DNA of 64,000 nt from Geothrix oryzisoli (GTDB lineage Bacteria; Acidobacteriota; Holophagae; Holophagales; Holophagaceae), in NCBI RefSeq assembly GCF_022808865.1, contig NZ_JAKZLB010000004.1:310001-374000 (forward strand), in the 5' to 3' direction. The notes beneath the pieces were generated by a model that was not told the DNA's origin, searched no databases, and saw only the letters and a list, made by a program, of their open reading frames with translations. Made by a program: the position numbers and the translations under genes. Shown here piece after piece: positions 8,995 through 17,358 of this stretch (positions are counted from its first letter, which is position 1; each line of letters opens with the position of its first letter).

Positions 8995-10425
8995 ATGACC
9001 CGCACCTCCGCCTTCCTGCTCGTCGCCAGTCTCTCCCTCCCGCTCCTGGCGGGGTGGAAGCAGCCCATCCCGCGCTACCCCGCTGTGGTGAAAGCGGATG
9101 ACTTCCGTGAGGAACCCATGCCAGCCCACTGGGGATCTCAACTCCCGGAGGCGCCCCTCACCGGGGCCATGCTCACGACCTACCTCGGTCGCTTCGCCAT
9201 CTATCCCACGCGCTTCGATGTCCAGGGACGCCTGCGCTGGCGGGCGCTGCGGGTGGAAGGCCCGGCCGGCCTGGGTCCCTACGAACACGGCCTGTCTCTG
9301 GAGATGGTCTCCGAGCCCGGGGACACCCAGGGCATGGCCCGGATCACGGCCATCCGAGACGACCTGGGCATTGACCGGAGTCATTCCTGGGGTGTCGGGG
9401 ACTTCATCGAGGACCCTGCCAAATACCATTACAATCCCGTCCTCCCCGACCTGTCCCTTGGGGTCTTCATGTTCCATTACCGGATGTCGAATATGGCGGC
9501 CTCCGTGTTCCCTGTGTATGTGCCGAACCGGCTCTTCGAAAAACGAGGTACCGGTGGGGTCCAGAGCGTGGCTCGCACTGAGACGCCAGCCCAGCTGCCA
9601 GCCACCTTCAACCCGGACGGACCGATCCCCATCGAGGCTAGCGCGTGGCTCAAACAAGCCCCCGCGCGCCTCCTCTTCCTCCGCGCAGCCCACCCGGCCT
9701 ACCAGCCCCTCGTTGTCGACTGGGCCGGCCGGAAGTGGGCGGTGGTGGGTCCCTCCCGTTCCGGGCGCCCCCTCCAGCTCGAATTCTGGGCGGAGGCTCT
9801 CAATCCTGATTCCAGGGGTTCGAAACCAGAGGCCACCTGCGATCTTCCAGGGGCTTCCAGCGCCGTCGGCGCGATCCTCTCTCTCGGGGGCCAGACGGCC
9901 CGCATCCGCGAAGCGGCATGGGATCCCGGCGCAGGGCGCCTGACCCGTCTCGAACTGGAGCCCTATGCGCCCGACGCCTTGGCCTTCCTCATGTCGGGGA
10001 AGTCCGAAGCCATGGCGCCGGAGAGTTCCGCGCTGGTCCTCAACGATGCGCTGGTGGACTGGAAGGTGAAGTCCCTCGCCTCGCATGTGCGGAACATCGA
10101 CGAGGCTGCGGCCGGGGACTTCCTGGCCCGGCTGGAGAAGACCCTGCTGAGGATGGACATGGACATTCGGCGCCTGCGGCAGACCCGGGAATCCCAGGAG
10201 CGGGACGCCTTGAGCCGTCAGGCGGCGGATGGCGTCCAGCGGCTGCAGCAGGGCGAATCCCGCCGCCGGTTCCTCCTGCCAGCGGAGCTGAGGGAACTGG
10301 GCGAGGACGATGGCCGTACCGCCACCGCCACCCCGGAGCTGATGGATCTGCTGGACCAGCGCAAGGCCATCGTGTCGGCCATCCTCGCCAACGCCAAGCA
10401 GATTCTGGCGGCCGTACGCCGCTGA
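8995..10425 (+). CDS. Exported protein, paralogue of gene 1 (gene 3 of the three-gene cluster)
   Basis: The 476-residue product has a signal peptide (RTSAFLLVASLSLPLLAG) and the same layout as the first gene of the cluster: a GPAGLGPYEHGL segment near residue 90, a beta-rich middle, an 'ALVDWK' segment matching 'SLVEWK' in gene 1, then a helical tail ending LLDQRKAIVSAILANAKQ. It lacks the clearest part of the PDZ-like segment. The cluster ends here; the next gene starts 28 bases later but is a cytosolic nucleotidase. The function is unknown; duplication with divergence of the two flanking genes is what the sequence shows. Confidence 0.65.
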   Translation: MTRTSAFLLVASLSLPLLAGWKQPIPRYPAVVKADDFREEPMPAHWGSQLPEAPLTGAMLTTYLGRFAIYPTRFDVQGRLRWRALRVEGPAGLGPYEHGLSLEMVSEPGDTQGMARITAIRDDLGIDRSHSWGVGDFIEDPAKYHYNPVLPDLSLGVFMFHYRMSNMAASVFPVYVPNRLFEKRGTGGVQSVARTETPAQLPATFNPDGPIPIEASAWLKQAPARLLFLRAAHPAYQPLVVDWAGRKWAVVGPSRSGRPLQLEFWAEALNPDSRGSKPEATCDLPGASSAVGAILSLGGQTARIREAAWDPGAGRLTRLELEPYAPDALAFLMSGKSEAMAPESSALVLNDALVDWKVKSLASHVRNIDEAAAGDFLARLEKTLLRMDMDIRRLRQTRESQERDALSRQAADGVQRLQQGESRRRFLLPAELRELGEDDGRTATATPELMDLLDQRKAIVSAILANAKQILAAVRR

Positions 10426-10453
10426 CGGCGCGCCTTGGTATCCTGCCCTGGAC

Positions 10454-11917
10454 ATGGAAACCCTGGACAGCCTCCGCATTCCTCCCCCCGGCCGCGGTAT
10501 CTACTGCAACCGGACGCTGAACCTGCGGTCCGTGCGGGCCATCGGCTACGACATGGACTACACCCTGGTGGACTACCGGGTGGCGGCCTTCGAGCAGATG
10601 GTCTACGCCCAGGCCCGGGAGCGGCTCGCCTCGGAGGGCTGGCCCGTGGAGGGCATGGCGTTTGATCCGCGGATGGTGGCCCGGGGCCTGGTGATCGACA
10701 CGGAGCTCGGCAACCTCGTGAAGGCCAACCGCTTCGGCTTCGTGAAGCGGGCCATGCACGGCACGCGGATGCTCGAACACGCCGAGCAGCGGGACGCCTA
10801 CGCCCAGACGCTGGTGGATCTGAGCGACCCTCGCTGGGTGTTCCTCAACACCCTGTTCTCCCTGTCGGAAGGCTGCCTCTTCGCGCAGGCCGTGGACCTG
10901 CTGGATCGCGGCGCCCTGCCCCGCCCCTTCGAATACGTCAGCCTCTACCGCCACGTGCGGGCCCGGGTGGACGCCCAGCACATTGAGGGCCACCTGAAGG
11001 CCGAGATCGCCGCCGCGCCGGAGCGTTACGTCGTGCAGGATCCCGAGGCGGCCCTGGCCCTGCTGGACCAGAAGGCCGCGGGGAAGAAGCTGCTGCTCAT
11101 CACCAATTCGGAGTGGAGTTTCACCGCCAAGATGATGGCCCATGCCTACGACCGGCACCTGCCGGAGGGCATGACCTGGCGCCAGCTCTTCGACCTGGTG
11201 ATCGTGGCCGCCCGCAAGCCGGACTTCTTCACGGAGCGGGGGCCCTTCTTCGAAGTGGTGGACGAGACCGGCCTGCTGCGTCCGCTCATGGGCCCCCTGC
11301 GCCCCGGCGGCCTCTACCTGGGCGGCTGTGCGGCCCAGGTGGAGCGGGATCTGGGCATCGCCGGCGACGAGCTTCTCTACGTGGGCGACCACATGTTCGG
11401 CGACGTGCATGTGAGCAAGCGCTCCCTCAGCTGGCGCACGGCCCTGGTGCTGCGCGAACTGGATGCCGAGGTGGCTGCCCTGGAGGCCTTCCGGGAGACG
11501 GAACTGCGACTCATGGCCAGGATGCGGGAGAAGGAGGCGCTGGAGGCCCGGCTCTCCCAGGCCCGCCTGGGCCTCCAACGCCTCCATGCGGGCTACGGCC
11601 CTGCTCCCGCGGCGGACGCGGCCACCCTGGAGGCGCGCATCCATGACCTCCGGGGCCAGCTGATGGCCCTCGATGCGGAGATCGGCCCTCTCGCCAAAGC
11701 CGGCACCGAACTGGTGAATCCGCGCTGGGGTCTGCTCACCCGCGCCGGCAACGACAAGAGCCACCTCACCCGCCAGATCGAGCGCTATGCGGACATCTAT
11801 ACCAGCCGCGTGTCGAACTTCCTGCACGCCACGCCCTTTGCCTACTTCCGCTCGCCGCGGGGCAACCTGCCCCACGATCCCGGCACCCTGGGCTCCACGG
11901 AGAACCAGGAAGGGTAG
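10454..11917 (+). CDS. HAD-IG family 5'-nucleotidase
   Basis: The protein belongs to the HAD-superfamily cytosolic 5'-nucleotidases (NT5C2-like, TIGR02244), which dephosphorylate purine nucleotides such as IMP and GMP in the eukaryotic members. Motif I is RAIGYDMDYTLVDY, with nucleophile Asp33 and acid/base Asp35. Motif II is LLLITNSEWS and the late motif 'LLYVGDHMFGDVH' holds the Mg-binding acidic residues. The length, 487 residues, is usual for the family. The C-terminal quarter is a charged helical segment. The ribosome binding site is weak, and the start was chosen because the conserved domain begins within the next 25 residues. Confidence 0.87.
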   Translation: METLDSLRIPPPGRGIYCNRTLNLRSVRAIGYDMDYTLVDYRVAAFEQMVYAQARERLASEGWPVEGMAFDPRMVARGLVIDTELGNLVKANRFGFVKRAMHGTRMLEHAEQRDAYAQTLVDLSDPRWVFLNTLFSLSEGCLFAQAVDLLDRGALPRPFEYVSLYRHVRARVDAQHIEGHLKAEIAAAPERYVVQDPEAALALLDQKAAGKKLLLITNSEWSFTAKMMAHAYDRHLPEGMTWRQLFDLVIVAARKPDFFTERGPFFEVVDETGLLRPLMGPLRPGGLYLGGCAAQVERDLGIAGDELLYVGDHMFGDVHVSKRSLSWRTALVLRELDAEVAALEAFRETELRLMARMREKEALEARLSQARLGLQRLHAGYGPAPAADAATLEARIHDLRGQLMALDAEIGPLAKAGTELVNPRWGLLTRAGNDKSHLTRQIERYADIYTSRVSNFLHATPFAYFRSPRGNLPHDPGTLGSTENQEG

Positions 11918-12027
11918 GCCGGAAGGAACGGCGATGGCCCTACCATCAAGTCCGGGGACCCCGCTGCCGAACCGGGAGACACTGGGCCGAGGCCCGTCGG
12001 GTGCGACCTTTTCTGGAAGATGAAGCC

Positions 12028-13104
12028 ATGCCGAGCGAACTCTCCTTCACCCAGTTCCCCTGCGCGCACAGCCACTCCTGTCCATTCTCCAAGGCGCCCT
12101 GCCCGGGGGTCTGTGTCTTCGCCGACGGGATGCAGTCCATGCATCTCGGGATCCTCGTCCTCGACGTGTCGCGCCACATGGTCGTGTTCGAGAACCAGGT
12201 CGCCCGGCAGCTGCTCGATATGGTGGGGGACCACTCCTACCAGGGGTTGGCCTCCCTCCTGATGAAGGGGGGCGGCACCTTCGAAGGCCTGCTGGGCGAT
12301 CACGTGGAGGGGGACTCCGTCCGGGTGGGGTGCCGGCTCTATGGGTACTCGTTCTACCGGTCGGACGGGTTCGTCTGGATCTTCCTGCTCGACATCACGG
12401 AGCGCCAGCGCCTGGAAGCCATCGCCGAATCCGTGGAGCAGATGAACAGCCTGGGCTTCATCTTCTCGGCCGTGCGCCATGAACTCGGCAACCCCATCCA
12501 TTCCATCAAGGCCGCGGTGAGTGTGCTCCGGAACGGCCTCGACCGGTTTCCGAAGGAGACTGTCGCCGACTATCTCGAAAGCATCGAAAGCGAACTGGGA
12601 CGCGCCGAGAACCTCCTGCGCTCCCTGAGGAACTTCTCGCTCTTCGAGCAGCCCGAGATGAAGGCTGTGGATCTGGCCTCGTTCTTCGCGCAGCTGAAGC
12701 CCCTGGTCGAACCGGATCTCCGCACGCGGGGGATCGGGTTCGACATCGAGGTCAGTCTGGGGCTCCCGCTCGTGAGCGCCGATGTGCGCGCGCTGCACCA
12801 GATCCTGATCAACCTGGTGGCGAACGCGGCCGAGGCCCTGGAGGGGGAAGCGGATCCCCGCATCCATGTCCGCGTGGCCTCCAGCGCGGGAGGGGCCACC
12901 GTGACCGTGGAGGACAACGGCCCCGGAGTCCCCCGCCACCTCCTGCCGCGGATCTTCACGCCCTTCTTCACCACCAAGGAACACGGCACGGGGCTGGGCC
13001 TCATCATCGTGAAGAAGATGGTGACGGGGATGAACGGGACGATCTGGATGGAGCCCGTCCGGCCCCGGGGCACCAGCGTGTCCTTTACGCTCGGAGGCGC
13101 GTGA
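12028..13104 (+). CDS. Sensor histidine kinase with Cys-rich N-terminus
   Basis: This soluble kinase, about 358 residues, has no membrane segment. Residues 12-29 hold four cysteines in a short motif (C-x5-C-P-x5-P-C-x3-C) that could bind a metal, an iron-sulfur cluster or act as a redox switch. A PAS-like region (35-125) ends in the DITERQRLE hinge. The HisKA box is VRHELGNP with phospho-acceptor His151, and the HATPase domain has NLVANAAEAL, EDNGPGVP and GTGLGL boxes. The start ATG at 12028 has GGAAG at 8-base spacing; an upstream GTG at 12001 is less likely. Its stop is two bases before the next gene, an NtrC-type regulator, so the two form a two-component pair. Confidence 0.88.
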   Translation: MPSELSFTQFPCAHSHSCPFSKAPCPGVCVFADGMQSMHLGILVLDVSRHMVVFENQVARQLLDMVGDHSYQGLASLLMKGGGTFEGLLGDHVEGDSVRVGCRLYGYSFYRSDGFVWIFLLDITERQRLEAIAESVEQMNSLGFIFSAVRHELGNPIHSIKAAVSVLRNGLDRFPKETVADYLESIESELGRAENLLRSLRNFSLFEQPEMKAVDLASFFAQLKPLVEPDLRTRGIGFDIEVSLGLPLVSADVRALHQILINLVANAAEALEGEADPRIHVRVASSAGGATVTVEDNGPGVPRHLLPRIFTPFFTTKEHGTGLGLIIVKKMVTGMNGTIWMEPVRPRGTSVSFTLGGA

Positions 13105-13105
13105 C

Positions 13106-14455
13106 ATGGAGCCCCGGAAGCAGCTGCTGGTCGTCGATGACAATCCCCTGTTCAGGAAGGTGACCTCCGACTTCTTCGGCGACCGGTTCAAGGTCCTGGA
13201 GGCGGGATCCTGTGCCCAGGGGCAGGCGTTCGTGGGGCAGGAGGCCATCGACCTGGCCATTCTCGACGAGCGCCTGCCGGATGGCAGCGGGCTCGACCTC
13301 TGCCGCCACCTGCTGCAGGCTCATCCCTTCGCCAAGATCATCTACGTCACCGCGTATCCCTCCTTCGAGCATGCGGTCAAGGCGCTGAAGGCCGGGGCCC
13401 ACGACTACTTGTCGAAACCCTTCGAGGTGGCCGCCCTGGGCCATGCCGTCGACCGGCTGATGTCGGTCTCGGTGCTCGAGCGGGCGGGCCGCCTGGAGGC
13501 CTGGCGCACCGAGGCGGACAGCCACAGCGCGATCCTGGTGGGAGCGTCCCCGCGCATGGCGGAGGTCCGGCGGGTCGTCCATCTCGCGGGTGGATCCGAC
13601 GCCTCCGTGCTCATCACCGGGGAGACGGGAACCGGGAAGAACCTGGTGGCGCGGACCATCCACCACGCCAGCCCCAGAGGGCAGGCCCCCTTCGTGACGC
13701 TCAACTGCGCGGCCCTGCCCGAGAACCTCATCGAGGCGGAGCTGTTCGGCTGGACGCGCGGGGCCTTCACGGGGGCCGTGGCCTCCCGGGAAGGCCTCCT
13801 GGAGATGGCCGAGGGCGGCACGCTGTTCCTGGATGAGATCGGGGAGATGCCCCTGCACCTCCAGTCCAAGCTCCTGTCGGTGCTCGAGGACCGCATGGTC
13901 ACCCCCTTGGGCGGCCGAGTGGGGAAGCGGATCGATGTGCGGATCGTGGCGGCGACCAATGCCCAGCTGGAAGAGGCCATCAAGGCCCGCCAGTTCCGCG
14001 CGGACCTCTTCTTCCGCCTCAACGTGCTGCGCATCGGGATGCCGCCGCTCCGCGACCACCTCGAAGATCTGCCCGAGCTCAGCGCCTTCCTCCAGTCCCA
14101 CCTGACCGGCCACGGCGTCCCCCAGCCCCTGGCCCACCCGGAACTGGCGCGGCTGGCGGCCTACGGCTGGCCGGGAAACGTCCGCGAACTGAAGAACGTC
14201 CTGGAGCGGGCCTACCTGCTTGGAACGCCGCCTTCCACCTTCCTGCTGAGCGATGGGGGCGGAGACCCCGGCCCGGAGGCTGGGACGCCGGGGGCGGCCT
14301 CCTTCCCGACCCTGGAGGAAGTGGAGCAGGCCCACCTGCACCGGGCTCTTCGGCTGTACCAGGGCAACTACACCCGGGCGGCCGGGGCCCTCGGGATCTC
14401 CCTGTCCACCTTGAAGCGACGGGTGAAGCGGCCTCCAGTCACCGGTCCAGATTGA
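13106..14455 (+). CDS. NtrC-family sigma-54-dependent response regulator
   Basis: The domain order is receiver (1-120, phospho-acceptor Asp54 in AILDERLPDG), AAA+ sigma-54 activator and a Fis-type helix-turn-helix at the end (NYTRAAGALGISLSTLKRR). The AAA+ domain has Walker A GETGTGKN (172-179), the sigma-54 contact loop GAFTGA (219-224) and Walker B TLFLDE. All parts needed to open sigma-54 promoters are intact. It is cotranscribed with the histidine kinase just upstream. A sigma-54 promoter with two palindromes upstream follows directly after this gene, so its likely target is the adjacent receiver/roadblock gene. Confidence 0.92.
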   Translation: MEPRKQLLVVDDNPLFRKVTSDFFGDRFKVLEAGSCAQGQAFVGQEAIDLAILDERLPDGSGLDLCRHLLQAHPFAKIIYVTAYPSFEHAVKALKAGAHDYLSKPFEVAALGHAVDRLMSVSVLERAGRLEAWRTEADSHSAILVGASPRMAEVRRVVHLAGGSDASVLITGETGTGKNLVARTIHHASPRGQAPFVTLNCAALPENLIEAELFGWTRGAFTGAVASREGLLEMAEGGTLFLDEIGEMPLHLQSKLLSVLEDRMVTPLGGRVGKRIDVRIVAATNAQLEEAIKARQFRADLFFRLNVLRIGMPPLRDHLEDLPELSAFLQSHLTGHGVPQPLAHPELARLAAYGWPGNVRELKNVLERAYLLGTPPSTFLLSDGGGDPGPEAGTPGAASFPTLEEVEQAHLHRALRLYQGNYTRAAGALGISLSTLKRRVKRPPVTGPD

Positions 14456-14491
14456 CCCGATCGGGTCGAATCGACTGGTTCATTTTGAACC
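14454..14491. promoter_or_regulatory. Two palindromes, candidate enhancer sites for the NtrC-type regulator
   Basis: Two perfect inverted repeats stand directly after the regulator gene: GACCCGATCGGGTC at 14454-14467, overlapping the stop codon, and GGTTCATTTTGAACC at 14477-14491. Their centres lie about 118 and 95 bases before the predicted sigma-54 start, the usual distance for enhancers bound by NtrC-type activators. The first could instead be a weak terminator stem, though no T-run follows. That these are the activator's sites is inference. Confidence 0.5.
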
Positions 14492-14551
14492 GGCGTTTTC
14501 CCGTACGTCATTTTGCGTATTGACATTAATAAACTTATATCAAAAAGCACC

Positions 14552-14569
14552 TTGGCATCACCCATGCAT
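14552..14569 (+). promoter_or_regulatory. Sigma-54 promoter (-24/-12)
   Basis: The sequence TTGGCATCACCCATGCAT has GG and GC doublets exactly ten bases apart (14554-14555 and 14566-14567), matching the sigma-54 consensus TTGGCAC-N5-TTGCA with few mismatches. Transcription would start near 14579, about 15 bases before the ATG at 14594. The region upstream is A+T-rich, unlike the surrounding genes. The neighbouring gene encodes a sigma-54 activator, which strengthens the call. Confidence 0.65.
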
Positions 14570-14593
14570 TGAGAGGGGCATGGATGGATTGCG

Positions 14594-15784
14594 ATGACCC
14601 CCCCTCCCACCGTACTGGTCGTGGATGACGAAGAGCTGTTCCTGCGGACGGCCCTGGACGGCTTTGCAGACTCGACCTCCGACATGACGGTGCTCACGGC
14701 CAAGAACGGCCGGCTGGCGGCCCAGATCCTCGATACCCGCCACGTGGACCTGGTGGTGACCGATCTGAAGATGCCCGAGATGGACGGCTACGGGCTCCTT
14801 TCGCACATGAGCCGGCACCACCCGGGCGTTCCCGCCATCGTCATGACCGCCTTCGGAACGCCGGAGATCGAAAGCCGCCTGCGCGAGCAGGGGGTCACCA
14901 GTGTGCTCGACAAGCCCTTCGATTTCCCCCGGCTCCGGAAGGCGATCACCGACAGCCTCTCGGCCATGGCCAGCGGCCACCTCACCGGCATCAGCCTGGC
15001 CACCTTCCTCCAGATGATCCAGATCGAGCGGAAGACCTGCGCGGTCCGCGTGGGTTCCCGGGAAGGCCAGGGGCTCCTCCACTTCAGGGATGGCCAGTTG
15101 ATCCAGGCCGAGACCGGCGAAACCTCCGGGGACGCCGCGGCCCTGGCCATCCTCGCCTGGGGCGAGCCCGTCATCGAGTTCCTGAAAGTCCGCACCACCG
15201 TGCCCGGACAGGCCATGCAGCCCCTGCAGGCCCTGCTCATGGAGGCCTACCGGCTCAAGGACGAGTCCCACAGGCCTCACGGCACCAGCCATCCGACTTC
15301 GGGAGCGGTCCCCCTCTCCCCCGAGGATCTGGAAGATTCCCCGTCCCCTCAACCACCTCCACCCACCCTCACTTCCCACAAGGAGCCCACCATGGCTGCT
15401 GCTGACAAACTGAAAGAACTGGCCCAGATCGACGGGTTCGCGGGCTGCGGCCTGTTCACCCCCACCGGCGAGGCGCTCGCCATGCTCGGTGCCGAAGGCG
15501 TCAACCTCAAGGACATCGGGGTTCTGGCCAACAACGTGCTGATGAACGCCCAGAAGGCCTCCCTGGACATGGGCACCGGCCGGGGCCAGCAGGTGCACGT
15601 GGAAGCGGAACACGCCCACATCCTCGTGCGCTGCCTCAACGAAGGCACGGATCCCCTCCGCTCCCAGCCCGGCAAGGCCCACATCCACCTGGTCCTCATC
15701 CTGAAGAGCGACTCCTCCATCGGCATGGCCAAGCTCAAGATCAACTCCGTGATCGCCAAGCTGGCCGACGATTTCCGCGCCTAG
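14594..15784 (+). CDS. Receiver-DUF4388-roadblock/LC7 protein
   Basis: The 396-residue frame joins three modules. Residues 5-125 are a receiver domain (VLVVDDEE, phospho-acceptor Asp57 in VTDLKMPEMDG). Residues 130-225 match the DUF4388/PATAN type found in bacterial signalling proteins (LTGISLATFLQMIQIE, LLHFRDGQLIQAE). After a Pro/Ser-rich linker, residues 267-396 form a roadblock/LC7 domain, a fold that regulates small GTPases such as MglA. An internal ATG at 15392 with a strong AAGGAG at 15380-15385 could also produce the roadblock domain alone. A five-codon mini-frame at 14580 ends in the ATGA overlap of this start. The gene is probably driven by the sigma-54 promoter. Confidence 0.8.
   Translation: MTPPPTVLVVDDEELFLRTALDGFADSTSDMTVLTAKNGRLAAQILDTRHVDLVVTDLKMPEMDGYGLLSHMSRHHPGVPAIVMTAFGTPEIESRLREQGVTSVLDKPFDFPRLRKAITDSLSAMASGHLTGISLATFLQMIQIERKTCAVRVGSREGQGLLHFRDGQLIQAETGETSGDAAALAILAWGEPVIEFLKVRTTVPGQAMQPLQALLMEAYRLKDESHRPHGTSHPTSGAVPLSPEDLEDSPSPQPPPPTLTSHKEPTMAAADKLKELAQIDGFAGCGLFTPTGEALAMLGAEGVNLKDIGVLANNVLMNAQKASLDMGTGRGQQVHVEAEHAHILVRCLNEGTDPLRSQPGKAHIHLVLILKSDSSIGMAKLKINSVIAKLADDFRA
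15380..15394 (+). promoter_or_regulatory. Internal ribosome binding site and start for a free roadblock protein
   Basis: AAGGAG at 15380-15385 lies six bases before an in-frame ATG at 15392, exactly at the junction between the Pro-rich linker and the roadblock/LC7 domain. This is a better ribosome binding site than the one for the full-length frame. Translation from here would give a 130-residue stand-alone roadblock protein, MAAADKLKELAQIDGF and onward. Whether both forms are made, or the upstream part is a separate readthrough fusion, cannot be decided from sequence. Confidence 0.6.
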
Positions 15785-15797
15785 ACCTTCCCGCGCA

Positions 15798-15843
15798 CCG
15801 AGGCGGCAGGGAACCCGGTCCCGACCGGTCCCTGCCGCCTCGG
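15798..15843. terminator. Bidirectional hairpin terminator
   Basis: A perfect 15-bp inverted repeat (CCGAGGCGGCAGGGA at 15798-15812, its complement at 15829-15843) encloses a second inner stem, CCGGTC/GACCGG. It sits between the stops of two convergent genes (15784 and 15845). It has no long T-run on either strand, so it may act as a strong stem that blocks readthrough and protects 3' ends rather than a classical intrinsic terminator. Confidence 0.7.
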
Positions 15844-15844
15844 C

Positions 15845-17257
15845 TCAGTTCAGCCGGTACACCGTCACGCCATAGTGCTCGGGGTCCCAGGGCGCATCGC
15901 TGTTCCAATGGCCGTAGGCGTGGCTGTCGTCGGTCCTGAACCGCAGGGTGTAGGCACCCTTGGGCAGGCTGACCACCTCGTCGGCCAGGCGGTTCTTGGC
16001 GGCCCCGCCGGCAGGCTGCGTGCGGCCATGCTCCATGGTCCACACGCGCTTCCCGGCCGCGTCTTCGATCCAGGCCTCATCGGCCATGCCTTCGCCGCTC
16101 CCCTCGGCGATCGCATAGACCCGCACCGCATGGGCCGCGGCGAGGGTGAAGGGCGCGCTGCGATCCTGGTCGTTCCCGACCCGCACCAGCTCGGCGAGCA
16201 CCGACCAGGCCAGCGGCTTCGTCAGGGAGACCGCGGCCAGGTCGGCATCCGACGGCACGGCGAGCGTCAGGCCGTACAGTCCCGGATCGCAGGGCGGCGC
16301 AGCGTTCCAGTCCGCCGGGTCATGGGAATCATCCGTGACAAAGACCGCCTCATAGTCACCCGCCGGCAGCTGGATCGTCTCCACCTGGCGGCGGTTCTTC
16401 TGTGCCCCCCCGGCGAACCGGGCCTTGTCCATGGTCATCTCCCACACCCGGGTGCGGGTGCGGGCGTCCGTGATCCAGCCATAGTCGTGCATGCGCCGGC
16501 CGCTGCCCTCGCCCTCCGCGTAGATGTGGAGCGCCACGGGCTTCCGGACATGGAAGGCCTGCACCCAGTGGCCGTTGTCGGTGGTGGCGGCCAGGGACAC
16601 GGCGATGTTCCTCCAGCGCAGCGGGGCCTCGAAGGTCGCCACCTCCGCGGGGTCGCCGCCCGGCAGGTAGATCTCCAGGCCGTAGTTCCCCACCTGCTCC
16701 CGCCAGTGGCGCAGCAGGCTGGCCCGGTCCGCGCCGAAGGCCGCCAGGAAGCCCCGGGGCCGTTCGGTCTGCTCCGCCTGGAGGGAGCGCCGGTCGATGT
16801 TGCGGGCCCACTGCGCGAAGAGCAGGCTCTGGCCGAAGCCGTGGTTGGCGAAGTAGGCTTCGTAGCTGCCGGCGGGGAGGTCGAGGTACTGGTCGGCCAC
16901 CCGGTAGTCCCAGTCGCGCCGGGTGTTGGCTCCGTCCATCTGCCAGACCACCTCCCGAGTGGCGGCGTTGAGGATCCAGCCGTACGCGAAGAGCGGGCTG
17001 TCGCCCTGGGCGTGCAGCACGCGCCGGAGCCCCCCGCCCCGGGCATAGACGTGGACTTTCATGGCCCTCGGCAGGGTGAAGCCCTGCTGACGGACCTCCG
17101 CGGCCTCGAAGCCCTTGAGGGAGACGATGCGGGGTTCCGGCTTTGCCTGGCCCCCGCGCAGAGCCAGGGGTGCGAAGAGCGAGAAGAGGATGAAGGCCAC
17201 CACCGCCTGGATCGTGCGGACCAGCGCGATCGATTCGGACATCAGGAAGGACGACAT
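15845..17257 (-). CDS. Exported/anchored protein with three tandem repeats, function unknown
   Basis: I recognise no named family. The 470-residue product has an N-terminal hydrophobic segment (about residues 12-35) acting as signal or anchor. Three repeats of about 140-150 residues follow. Each has a core such as YGWILNAATREVVWQMD, YGWITDARTRTRVWEMT or EAWIEDAAGKRVWTME, then an LPAGSYEAYF-type strand and, in the last two, a DDSHxxxxWNxxxPxDPxxYG signature. The units look like beta-sandwich domains. The frame stays open far upstream inside mfd on the same strand, but the sequence there is the shadow of mfd, so the ATG at 17257 is used. Confidence 0.7.
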   Translation of the reverse strand: MSSFLMSESIALVRTIQAVVAFILFSLFAPLALRGGQAKPEPRIVSLKGFEAAEVRQQGFTLPRAMKVHVYARGGGLRRVLHAQGDSPLFAYGWILNAATREVVWQMDGANTRRDWDYRVADQYLDLPAGSYEAYFANHGFGQSLLFAQWARNIDRRSLQAEQTERPRGFLAAFGADRASLLRHWREQVGNYGLEIYLPGGDPAEVATFEAPLRWRNIAVSLAATTDNGHWVQAFHVRKPVALHIYAEGEGSGRRMHDYGWITDARTRTRVWEMTMDKARFAGGAQKNRRQVETIQLPAGDYEAVFVTDDSHDPADWNAAPPCDPGLYGLTLAVPSDADLAAVSLTKPLAWSVLAELVRVGNDQDRSAPFTLAAAHAVRVYAIAEGSGEGMADEAWIEDAAGKRVWTMEHGRTQPAGGAAKNRLADEVVSLPKGAYTLRFRTDDSHAYGHWNSDAPWDPEHYGVTVYRLN

Positions 17258-17358
17258 GGGGACCCCCGGGCGGCACCCCACCAAGGTAGGGCGCCGGGTA
17301 CCGGAAGTCCCGGGGAACCGGCCAACGGACGCGATGCGCCGGTGGACGGCCCGCCCAT

